Shown one piece after another: positions 37,381-48,815 of a DNA stretch of 64,000 nucleotides. The stretch spans positions 90,192-154,191 of the forward strand of contig ML986700.1 of NCBI GenBank assembly GCA_010094045.1, given 5' to 3'. Under the pieces are notes generated by a model, which was given only the letters and a program-made list of their open reading frames with translations, was not told the DNA's origin and made no database searches. Position numbers and translations under genes: made by a program. Each line of letters opens with the position of its first letter. Position 1 is the stretch's first letter. Source of the stretch: Lojkania enalia. Taxonomy: Eukaryota > Ascomycota > Dothideomycetes > Pleosporales.

Positions 37381-38740
37381 ATATAGTTTTATATCTATAT
37401 AGACCGTTTCCTCTACTTACTAACATCCGTCGAGTTAGGGTATATTAGTAGAGAACTGTAAAGGACTGCTCGGTTTATAAGCTCCTTAAGAGCTTTATTA
37501 AATAATAATAGTTTAGCCTTTTTACTATTATAATTTATACCTACTACTTGTAGAGTCTCTTATAAACTTTCTTAGATTCTAAGAAGTAATAATACCCTCT
37601 ACGGATCTATATAATCTTTAATTCTTATATTAGACACGTCTCTTATACTCTATTTAAATACCGTAAAAGCTAAAATAAGAGGGGGAGCGGTAATATTATT
37701 TATAGCTCGCTTTTTAAATAACTCTAGCTCTATCTATTTAATCCGTATCTACTACTAGCAGGTGTCTAGTTTAGAAGTAGATTGTGCTAGAAACTCTGCA
37801 TCTACTTATATAGCTCTATTATTAAGTTTCCTTTTATACTTTGTATACAGGCTTATTCTAAAAATCTAAACTACTTTTATATTTATATTTACTATAGTAA
37901 CTAGTAGGTAATTTTATAGGCGCGAAGGTGCTTAGGTAAATAGTTTCTTATCTTTATTAACTATTAGCTAGTCTAGTAACTCGATCGGCCGGCTTTTATT
38001 AATATTATACTATATCGGTTTACCCGTACTATCTAAATTCCCTTCTATATAACTACTATTAGTTACTTCTAGTTTATAATTAACTTTATTTTAAGGTAGT
38101 TTATTTGTATTAGTTTTACTCTTAGTATCTAGGTCCTCTTCGCGATTATTATTAGTAGTGTAACCTTCGTCTTTATTTTCTATATCCTCTTCTAAATTAT
38201 TATCTTTACTTTCTATATCCTCTTCCAAATTATCGTCTAGAATAATTAGGTTAGCCTCTAAGGCGCCTTCTTTTTCTATTGCCTCTATTACTGGACTCGC
38301 CGCCTAATTAGGCTCTTCTTCCTATAAGTTGTAAATCGGACTGGATTATATATCTTTACCCAACTCGAATTTATCGGTATAAACGTCTTCAACTATCTTA
38401 GCTTCTAAAGAAGCTTCTACTAGCGAATAGTTGTCTTTATAACAGACGTTAACAGTATCTAAAGCGCCTATTACCCCTTCAGCTTCCGTTTTAAGCATCT
38501 CTTATAATAGCTTATTAAACGACTAAGGAAGTTCTAATGCTGGAGATAGACTCGCATCTTCGAATATTGTAGAGGTATTAAAGTCTAGTAATTGTACTCC
38601 TTTTCGCGCCTTTTTAGCCCTCTTATTATATTATTATATAAGATAATATATATTAGAGTCGCGCTTTAAATACGCTTCTAGTAAAGACCTCTTATATATA
38701 TTAAGTACAGGATAGGTATAGATTACTTATAAGAGTATCC
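37380..38740 (-). pseudogene. Fossil acidic protein gene of unknown function
   Basis: A minus-strand frame of about 450 codons is continuous apart from TAG/TAA stops. The N-terminal end (about 38,730-38,560) is basic, followed by a strongly acidic, disordered-looking region (38,520-38,080) with a duplicated 11-residue acidic unit, then a more normal C-terminal part to about 37,380. The layout (basic block, acidic linker, helical tail) fits a chromatin or transcription-associated protein, but no named domain is visible. Confidence 0.45.
38170..38235. repeat. 33-bp tandem duplication
   Basis: Two 33-bp units (38,170-38,202 and 38,203-38,235) nearly identical apart from transitions. They encode an acidic LEEDIE-containing 11-residue repeat in the minus-strand fossil frame. 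Confidence 0.75.
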
Positions 38741-41700
38741 TTCTAGTAGTATAATTTCTACGCTAGATTAGTATTATATTAATATAATAATATTAAAACT
38801 TTTAGGTAAGTAAATATAGTAAAGAAAAGGTTTAGAGATAGATAATAGATAACTTAATCTAGGGAGGGACTGTATTCTTATATACGTGTCCAACTACTAG
38901 AGTATATTAGAGGTAATTCTAAGAAAGCCTTATACGCGCGTCGGCAGGGATTATAAGATAGAAATAGTAGTAGAGATATAGAATTCGTATATCTATATAA
39001 ATAGGATGTAAGAGCTAGATTCTGTAACTAGCTTATTATTAGTTATTAGGCGTTCTTGAGCGCTTAGCCTATTTTTACTACTACAACTTATTATATATAC
39101 TCTAGAATATATTAGATAATAACTATAGATTAGTAGAATAGTACTCTAGTAGTTTAACTAGACTATCTCGGGACTCCTAGTATAATTGCTTAGTAGGTAA
39201 AATCGTAGCTCTTTATACAATCTAAAGTACTCCTTTACTAGCTTTACCTCTAAGGATTACTCTACTCTCCATCTTTAGCTAATTAGTCTACCTTATCTCG
39301 TCACACATAAAGCATATAATATAAGTAGCCCCTCTTCTTTAAGTACTAGGCTCCTTATCTACTTCTATATAGGTGGTATTACAGCAGCGAAGATTATACG
39401 ATACGTAGGTAGCTCTTACTATTTATATTCGTCGGTAATTCTACTAGAAAGTAGAATACAGCAAAAAGGGTTCAGTATAAGAGAAGTATTTAGGGTTAGT
39501 CTTAGCTGGGAGAGAGTATAGCGTATTTACTAAGAAGAGGAGTAGTCGACTTAGCAAATTTCTTATAAGTAGGCTATAGTAAGGTAACTCTTATCGAAGA
39601 ATCTAGTAAAGAATTACTCTCGCCCTACACTTCTAGAAGCCTGATAATGCTTTAAAATATTAAAGTCGGTAGATTGCTAAATACTTCTCTTACTATATAT
39701 TCTCTTTACGTATTATAACAGCGGTAATACTAGAGGTAGAATAGGTAAAATAGTATAGTTAGGCCTTAATAGGTTATTAGAATTTATAGTTATACTTTAC
39801 TAGACAAGGTATTTAGCGATTAATATCTATAAGAAACTATTAGCTAGGCTACTATTAATACTGCGTATTAAGCTGATTAATCTAAAAGGTAAAAATTAAT
39901 TTAAGTTCGGTCTATATATACTATTTAAAACGATTTAATAGCTAATAGAGGTTTTACCTAATTACTATATCAGTCTTTTCTAATAAAATATACTACTACT
40001 AGGCGTTAGGTAGTCTCTAGTAATATCTATTACGTCCGACGCACGCTCTCTAATTCTATAGATATATTACTCCTTAGTACTATATAATTTAACTAGCGTT
40101 TTATTATAGTAAATGGAAAGTAAATTAAGCTTAAAGTATAAACGTCCGTATATATCTATCTAATATTAGTTGTTACTGTAATATAGGGTATATATATATA
40201 AGAAGGGTTATAATATAAACCTAACGGTCGCTTTTACCTAGCGCTCGTCTAAGTCTAAGTAGGATTCTAGCTCCTATAAGATTAGATACTACCTTAATTA
40301 TACTAGCTATAATTATTATAGTAAAGAAGTATAGAGCTTTTAGGTCTAGGTTAATCCGCCCCAATTATTAGATGCGACGAACCTATTAGATTAATATAAC
40401 TCCTAAGATGATAGATAAGATGGTAGTAGAGAGTAAGGCTACGAATTTAAATATAGTAGTAGGTATTAGATAACTATTTAAATTAGTCGACGTTAAGAGT
40501 ATATATATTCCTCTTATAAGATAGACCAGGTTATACTAACACCTACAAGGGATGCTATAAGCACTCTATATACTAGTAGTCTTGTTAGAACGCTCGATTA
40601 TAAAGGTTAAAGTAGGCGGGAAATCTAGCTAGTTAGTCTTTTTCTAGGCGTTTCTAAGAGAACTTATACTCGTGCAGGATGTAAACTAAAGGGTAGAGAG
40701 GATAACTAGCTCTATCTAGCTTAGCTAACAAACCCTAATCGTGAAAATGATTAGTCTAATACTATAAAAGAGTAGTATCTCCTAAATAATACCGGACGCT
40801 ACTAAAGCTAATTAGAAATAAAAGTTGGTAGAATAGAGTATTTATATAAGGTATTAAACATTCTAATATATTATTACTATACTGAGTATAAACCTAGTAA
40901 TAAAGTAGATAATAGAAATAATAAAAAGAATATAAAGTATGCTAGAAGTAATATAGAGTAAAACTTATAGATTAAAGGATTATATCCTATATATTTAAGG
41001 GTATAGTATATCTAGTAAATTAATAGTACTATTAGACTAGCTCCTATAAAAGCCTACGGTCGAGTAATAGAGATCTAACTATCTAAACTATTAGTAGAAG
41101 TAGGAAAGCTACTAGGCGCTATAATATACAGCTACTTGCTATTAAAAGGGAGGTAGTAGCTTAGTAGACAGTATCTCTGCAAGTAGCTATTTGCTAGACG
41201 GACCTTATAAGACGATATAGTAACAGCCTAAGTTATAGGTACTAGATATATAAATACCCCTTAATAAGACCCGCACTTACTCTATCTAGAGTTATAAGTA
41301 CTAGAGTAGCCTTAAGTTGTAGATTAATTTAGTACTACTCTCTAGCTGATAGCTGTAGATAGATAGAGTTCTACTATCTATTATTTAGTATAGATCCTTC
41401 CTATATTACAGTATAGCTAGCTATACTACTAGTAGTAATACAGCTAGATACTAACGCCTAAAAGTGATTTAATAGACACTAAGTAGCTAGATACTAACCT
41501 TTCGAGGCTATAAATATACCTTATAATCTCTCGTCTGTAGGATAATAAGGGGTAAGTATATAAAGGGCTATAGTTAAGCAAGCCTCCTAACCATCTACGT
41601 TTCTTCCGTCTATATCTTATCTACGCCTTAACAACCTTAGTATAAGCAGCTTACAGGCTATAGTAGAGGATCCTACTCTATACGAGGGTATACTTAGCAT

Positions 41701-43710
41701 TAATATAGAAGAAGGAAATATAATTAACTAGGTAGAGTATAGAATTTACAGTTTATCCTATTTTCTAACTAAGAATTAGTATCTAGTTAGTAGTAGATTA
41801 ATAAAGTAGTCTATTAGAAAGCTATAAAAGTTATACGGATAAAAAGGCTGCGAAAGACCTACTTAGTAGAGAAGAGCTAACTTTACAGTATAATTTGCCT
41901 AGTATATACTATATAAATGCTCTAAGCGCCGCTAATTTTATTAGTAGAGGTGGGAAAGAACGCCTTAATTAAAGACCTCTAATAAGAGATTACTACTAAA
42001 AACGTAATAATTCGAAGGTTTAAAGAAGAGAGTATTAATATAGAATAGTCTTTATAAGAGTTAAGTAAATTACTCGAAGATGCAGGAACTAAATTCTTAG
42101 AGATAGTAAAGAGTATTAAGAAAGAGTATAAGGTAAAGAGGTGAAAATTAAGCTACTTAATATTACTATTAAGACTAACTTAGTCCTTTAAATATATTAG
42201 GCCCTTCTTATATATCTATCTTCCCTAGGGCGAGTTCTATATTTTATAGTTTAGTTATTCTTACAGGAATCGCATGAGGCTGCTAGCCGATTAGTACCTT
42301 AATTAGAAGTATTTATCTAATTAGGCTAGTTTAGTATAGTTCTATATATATAATTATCATATAATTTAATTATTATAGTAGTTAAGATTATAGTCTATAA
42401 TATACTTTACTATTTACTTCTCCTCCGCCTTATACTTCGCCTTATTATTAGAAGCTATTATCTCTAGTAGTATTTCCGATTGTTTATACTTCTTAACTTT
42501 AGGGAGAATTAAATATTTAATAAGTATTTTCTACTCTTATATTTTAGCTTCTACTATAGTAAGATATTAACAAAGATTCTAGCTGGATATTATAACATTT
42601 CATCCTTAAATACAGGTTACATCCCCTATAAGTTCTTTATAAGTAAAGTTAACTAGATAAAGTTATATACCTGGGTAATTTATAGAGTTACTTTATTTAT
42701 CGCAAAACGCCTGCAATATATTAGTAAGCAAAGATATAAGATGCTCTATTAAGTAGAGTACTTACTTTATCTATAACTTTATTAACAACTTATAGCTCAA
42801 CTCTATTATCTATATTAAAGAGTTGAGACTACTATACTAATAAGATTACTTTATAAGACCCTCAACTCCTATATTTAATATTAAGACCTACTACAACTCG
42901 TATACTTACGTCTAAGTCGAGAAAATAGTCTTTAACTAACCGGCTCAGCCTCTTTTTCTTTTATAAATATGCTACTTCGATTATAACGCTAGGATATTAT
43001 ATATCTTTGTACTAGAAAGATGCATCTAGCTTATATTTCGAATTTCTGCTAGATGCAGTATTATATACTAGAAAGTATACTTCTATAAAACAAGCTAGGT
43101 ATACCTTCTAGGTAAAACTTGCCGCGGTACCTAGACCTTTATAAATCGATTTTAGCTAGCTAAATATAGTATCTTTAATATAAGCTATAAATAGTTTATA
43201 TATAGTTATAAGTATATAGACAATTAAACGATTACTTTCCGTGTTGTAATTATACCTACCACATCTCTATTATTAGTAGCTATTAGCTACGTTTCTACTA
43301 TATATATACTATATCTTATCTTTAACGTATCCCGACAGGTCCTTATCCTACTTAAACTAATACTCTATCTTATTATACTCTCCTACTAAAAGTTGAAACT
43401 TGGTCTACAGGTCTTGTTTAATATACTTTCTAGCCCGGATTTCTTTAAAAAGTATAATAACCCGATAGACTTATATAAACAACTTCTCGTCGGTCGGTAG
43501 TAGTATTAAAAGATAGGATGTAAAACTCGAAGGCGGTATAATATATAAATCCTTTATTATAGAAGCACGCGATAAAGATATATCTATAGGTTATAGTATA
43601 TCGTAAAGTTATATAATAGCTGTTATATAAAGAGGTTATAGTAAGAATAATAGGCACGTTAGTTAATTTAGTAATAGTACTAAGTATCTAGAACGCAGCT
43701 TAAAATATAT
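38741..43710. other. RIP-degraded AT-rich DNA, no identifiable gene
   Basis: No family assigned. It lies immediately left of the RIPped copy of the TIR-element arm, so the body of that older element should be here, but I could not detect homology to the ankyrin gene or a second terminal repeat. The 70-codon minus-strand frame at 43,445-43,657 lacks convincing features. Confidence 0.4.
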
Positions 43711-43717
43711 AAAATAG

Positions 43718-44320
43718 CTGGTTTCGATACTAGAAATACGTTAGCTAACTAGATAAGTACTAGGTCTTTTAAATCTATAATACTACTCCCAATTCTAAGA
43801 CGGATTTAGTAATATTCCGAGAGTTTATATAATCTATACAGCTATATATCTTATAATAAAATACCTATAGAGATATAAGATAAGAAGTATAGGTTATCGT
43901 ATTAGCTAAGATTAATAATTTACTTCTGCTAGAAATACTAATTAATATAGTAACCCTATATAAAATTACCCGCGACAGCGCGTATAGGGCTAATAATAAC
44001 TTTCTTATATTAGAGGGAGGTTTTAGGGCTTAGATAGGGTTATTCTACAAAAATTTAGAGTGATAAGAACTTAAAGTTAAGGTTATAGGGAGGGAAGTCT
44101 ATTACGTAATAAAAGAAGTATAAATTAGACTTAGAGATAATAATATAAACGTAATTTTAGAAAAGAGTAGATTATAGATATTTAGAATTAGCTATAGTAG
44201 ATTATTTTTATAGAACTATAATAATATTTATTATATATATAGACTTTCTAGTTACTAAAAGTTAAAGTACTCCTAATTTATCTTGCTATATAGTATATCT
44301 TACTATATAGAGATATACGT
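43718..44320 (+). mobile_element. RIPped copy of the TIR element's right arm
   Basis: Aligns collinearly with 19,100-19,714 with mainly transition differences and only short length changes. Landmarks: GGTTTCGAT at about 43,720, a GCGA-AGCGCG block at about 43,971-43,982, GGGAAGTCTATTA at about 44,092, and CTAGTTACTAAAAGTTAAAG at about 44,248. The last 45 bp match the terminal repeat base for base in length and end at a TA (44,321-44,322). Same orientation as the intact element. It proves the family was multicopy and RIP-exposed. Its left boundary is not resolved. Confidence 0.75.
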
Positions 44321-44322
44321 TA

Positions 44323-46450
44323 GAGTCTAGTACTACTCTAATAGTTAAGCGAAAACTTTAATAGTAATAGTAGTAGAAGTAGTTACTAACTATATATAAG
44401 AATCTCTATCAGCTGATATACTAGACCCCCTTTTTAATAGATTAGGCTCTTCCTCCTATCTAATAGTTAGAAATCTTTACTTAAGTTTCTTCTATAAAGT
44501 CGTGAGTAGTAGTAATAAATTGGTATACCGAGCTACTTATACTAACCCAGTTTAACTCTAGCTTTAATAATTCTACTAAGCCTTTTATAATATACTCTTC
44601 TTATTCTATCTCTAATAATAACTCTAATTTATTATAGTATAACTCTTATAAACCTAACTTAATATACTAAACTTAGTTGCTAATTAAAAGTAAATAAAAA
44701 GGCCGTATCTAAAATACCCTAATTTCTAGATTCCTCTAATATAATAATTAAGTATCTAGAGGGTGTATATTCTAGAAATATTTATATATAGTAGAACTTA
44801 GTACTTTATAGAGCTTATTTTTAACGTAAATAAGGACAAATATATTAATAGAATTAAAGCTCGCGAAAAACTTAATTAAAGCTTTATAATCCTCTTTCTA
44901 TACTAGAGGTCTTCTATAAATATAATATTTAATAAAGGTATTAATAGCTCTATAATATTTATCTTAAATTTAAGTAGTGTTAGGGATAGATATAATTCTA
45001 CACTCTTAATATTTCTAGTATTTAGTTTAGAAAGAGAAACCTAAATACAACTGCGGAGTTAAGAGTACTTAATATATTAGATAAATAGTATTAATATATA
45101 GGATTATTCTTATACTAAGAGAAGTATACCTTTATATTTAAATCTAATATTTAGGATTATATATAATACTGTAGCTAATATACTAATACCAAATATATAA
45201 TATAGTAATATATATCCGTAGAACGCCTCTCTTCTATAAAACTTAAAGAGTGCTAAAATAAAGTATATAATAAAATAAGATACTATTTATAGTTAAATTT
45301 TTTTAGAAATAGAATATCTATATAGCTTTATTAGTATCTATAAAATATCCTCTAATATAACTTACCTTTCTACGAGTATAGGCTACAGAATCGTAAGAAT
45401 TAGGGTTAGAATTAGGAACGCAGTATACTAACAATATCTTCTAAACGAAATAGATAAGAGAAGTTCTTTTAAGATAGCTAGTTGTAGAAGATATTAAATA
45501 ATAATAACTCCCTAGCTTGAATAATTTTAGTCTCTTCTTTTAAAGGGTAAAATCGAAAGAATAAGAACTAAAGTACTAGAGAGGAGATAGAAAACTACTA
45601 TAATAAAGGCTAGGGTCTTTAAGAAATCCGGCCGGCGCTAGGTAATATAACTAGAAACTAAGTATAAGTAGAGAAACAATGCGAAGAAAATACTACTACT
45701 AAAGAGGGTAATTATAGAGAGTACTATAAATAAAGAAGTAATACTATTATCTATACTATAATAAGGTGATTAAGTTTACTAGATTTTTAAGGTTGAGAAT
45801 TTCGAACTATATCTCCCCTTTTATTTATCTAATGGGGGTATAAATCGCGATAGTAAAAACTCATCTAAAACTAACAACGTTATCTAATATTACTAAGTAT
45901 TAGCTTAGCTAATATTTGAGCTACGACCTACTATATATAGATAACTAAACTTATTAATTTATGTAAAAAGAGTTAGTACCCTCCTTATTTAACCTAGGCA
46001 ACCAACTACTATTATAGAGTAGAAGTTTTCATCTAATAAGTACTTAATAAAGCTTTAAGTCTATTAATAAGGAGGTAATAACTGCTAATAAATCTCTAAC
46101 CACCCTAGAAACGTTTATATAATAACTAATAAAACGCTAATATTAGCTAATAAAATTTCTAATAGATAACTGCTAACGGGTAGTAATATTAGTTAATAGA
46201 CTACCTAATATTAACCGACAGAAGCCTTATATAGATTAGTATCTATCTTAGTAGTTAGAGGTGCTATATTTATCAGCTATTAAGTCTCTTTGTTAACCGA
46301 CAACTTCTATCAGCCTCTACCTATCTATTAATAAGCTCTACTTATTTACTCTAGTAATCTCTATTAGACTTCTATCTAACTAATTCTGCTGGGTATCTAG
46401 CAGTATTCTAGCTTCTATTTTCTACCTTAAACTCTAGAATTATCTAGACT
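44323..46450. other. RIP-degraded AT-rich DNA, no identifiable gene
   Basis: No supportable feature beyond the right flank of the RIPped element copy. Confidence 0.4.
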
Positions 46451-46459
46451 CTATCTAAT

Positions 46460-47720
46460 TATTTAGTACTCTAAAGGATGGCTAGAGTATAGATATTATC
46501 TAAATTAGCTAAAGAGGTACTTTTATTAGTATTTAAAATTATCGGTAAAGCTTATATTAACGTAATTAAGTAATGCCCGTTTAATAGAGTATTTAAAGCC
46601 TATAGTAAGCTTTTATAGGCTATAAAAGACCTAGAAAATAGTACTCCTCTACAGCCTAATAGATATATACTATTACCCTAAATAGATAGTATCTGAACAA
46701 ATATTATCCTATTAATAGACAGCTGTCTAATAAACAGTATTTCTCTAATATAGAGTGCTCTAATAAGTATCCTTACTTTAATAGATAATAAAAGTATTTC
46801 CTTTATAAAGAGGTGCCTGCTTAGAGACTTTATTTCTTAGATAAACGAAATTCTTCTAACGAATAACAATCCGCAGATAGATAGTATTCTTTTAGTAGAT
46901 AGTACTCTTATAAGAGATACCGCCTCTTATATAAATAGTTTTATACTAATAAATAAGGTTTCTTATATAAATAGCTATCCCTAAATAGATAGTAATCTTA
47001 TAGTAGACTTAAAGCTTAATTAGTTCTTTAAGATGCTGTCTACTAAGATCTTATAACTAAACCCTATCGAACTTAAACGTATCTATAAGGTTAACTCTAA
47101 GCTTACTAGTACTAAAGTTTATATAAAGCTTATAAAGCTTAGAAATAAATATTTGTCTACTTTATCCCGTTAATATTTAACTATATAATATCGAGAATAG
47201 ATAAAGATACAGCCTTTAGCCAGTACTAACTATACCTAATTTACTAAATCTTATAGGCTTAAATACTATCTTTGTATTTATACTAGCGAGGGTCTAGTAT
47301 TCTTAGAAGTAGAAGATAAGGTCTAATCTACGGGCCTATTAATACTAATAGGACTTATAATTTAAGAGTTTAGACGGGCGTAGATTTGTTTAAGTATTAT
47401 AACTAATATTATATTATTATTATAAGGTAAATATCCTAATATCTTAAGAGCGGTAGATAAGTACTCGCCTTAGATGCTAAAGCTACAGGTAAATTACGAT
47501 AAAGAGTACGAGAGTAAAGAAGATAGGGCTAGTAATATAGATAAGGGAGCTAAAAAAAAGCGAAAGAGATTACCGGTATTAGAAGCGGAGGTAGATAATA
47601 GACTAGAATCGTTATTTTATCCTTATAAATATAATATATACCCCCTATAAGCGCGATAATAATCTTAACAGTTATATCCTATTATAAACTATCTATACCT
47701 CTACTTATTCTAGAAATATA
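46460..47720 (+). pseudogene. Fossil gene of unknown function with a basic NLS-like run
   Basis: A plus-strand frame of about 400 codons with stop-only damage. The first half is Ile/Asp/Ser-rich with loosely repeated Gln-Ile-Asp-Ser motifs (46,680-46,990). The second half contains an acidic stretch followed by KKKRKR (about 47,555-47,575), a typical nuclear localisation pattern. Family not recognised. Confidence 0.35.
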
Positions 47721-48674
47721 AGATCTTAATATATCTATAGATAAAACTAGACTACTACTAAATATATTACCTCCTCTACTATAGTTATAGAGTAAGGTAA
47801 ATTCCTTCTTAAGTACGTGGTTAGATATTAACTAATAGTTTTAAAACGACGAAAATGTAAAAGCTATAATAGCTACGCGTCTAGCTGATTTAATATTTAT
47901 ATATAATACTCCTTTCTTAATATATAATAGTTCTAAGCTACTCTAAAAAACTATATTACTATTTAGAGTTGTAACTAGAGAATTTAGTACGCCTATAATA
48001 AGTATAACGTAATAGTAATATAGTCTAAAGAATATTTTCCCTTATTTTAATACTATACTAAACGAGTAATAAAGCTAGCGCTGTTATATTTAAGTAGGAA
48101 TACTTTATAATATTTCTTTCTATCTATATCTCAGGCTGTAGATACTTAACTTACTTTTCTATTTTAGTATAGTTTAAGATAGTAAATATCTTTATAGATT
48201 TACTAGGGAGGATTTTTACTTTATAGACAATCTTTAATATTATATTATATACCTATCCTATAAAGCCTACCAGCATTCTACTCTATTATATAATCTTTGT
48301 TTAAGCTAGATACTGTTATAATATTTCGCGTCGATATTTTATTACACTATTCCCTAAAATTAACGTTTTTATCCTCTAGAGCGTATTCTAATCTGTGTAG
48401 TAGGGCTTATTCTAGTATACAAGCCTTATACTTAGCGATTTCCTATCTTTTTAAGGAAAATTAAACTACCTTATAGTTACTTAGAATTCTAGTTAGAGGG
48501 AGATACTTTTAGCCCCTATATTTTATACGTTTATTAACTATAGGATTAATATATAAAGGCCTAAATAGCTAGTATCTAATAAGTAAGTTTAACCGGGTTG
48601 TTTACTAGTATTCTTATTAGGGTTAGCTAGTAATAGCGGCTAGTCTAATAGTATCTCGGATATACAGCATTACT
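47721..48674. other. RIP-degraded AT-rich DNA, no identifiable gene
   Basis: No supportable gene. Ends at a 17-base A run beside the assembly gap. Confidence 0.4.
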
Positions 48675-48691
48675 AAAAAAAAAAAAAAAAA
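48675..48691 (+). repeat. Poly(A) run, 17 bases
   Basis: Seventeen A residues followed by eight G and then the gap. It could be the tail of a retroelement or simply a homopolymer that stalled sequencing. Confidence 0.7.
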
Positions 48692-48699
48692 GGGGGGGG

Positions 48700-48807
48700 N
48701 NNNNNNNNNNNNNNNNNNNNNNNNNNNNNNNNNNNNNNNNNNNNNNNNNNNNNNNNNNNNNNNNNNNNNNNNNNNNNNNNNNNNNNNNNNNNNNNNNNNN
48801 NNNNNNN
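48700..48807. other. Assembly gap (108 N)
   Basis: A run of N flanked by eight G on each side (48,692-48,699 and 48,808-48,815), followed by a purine-rich AGAAGGGGGGAGG. The G tract itself is the likely cause of the break, so the true distance is unknown. Confidence 0.95.
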
Positions 48808-48815
48808 GGGGGGGG

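Noticed and set aside
41132..41190. Inverted pair AGCTACTTGC / GCAAGTAGCT
   Set aside because: Short arms with a 40-base loop and no associated gene; probably chance.
43021..43057. Hairpin TGCATCTAGC ... GCTAGATGCA
   Set aside because: Perfect 10-bp arms, but isolated in RIPped DNA where TA-rich palindromes are common; no sign of a terminator or recombination site.
43445..43657. 70-codon minus-strand ORF in AT-rich DNA
   Set aside because: Tyr/Ile/Thr-rich low-complexity translation expected from TpA-rich sequence; no supporting motif.
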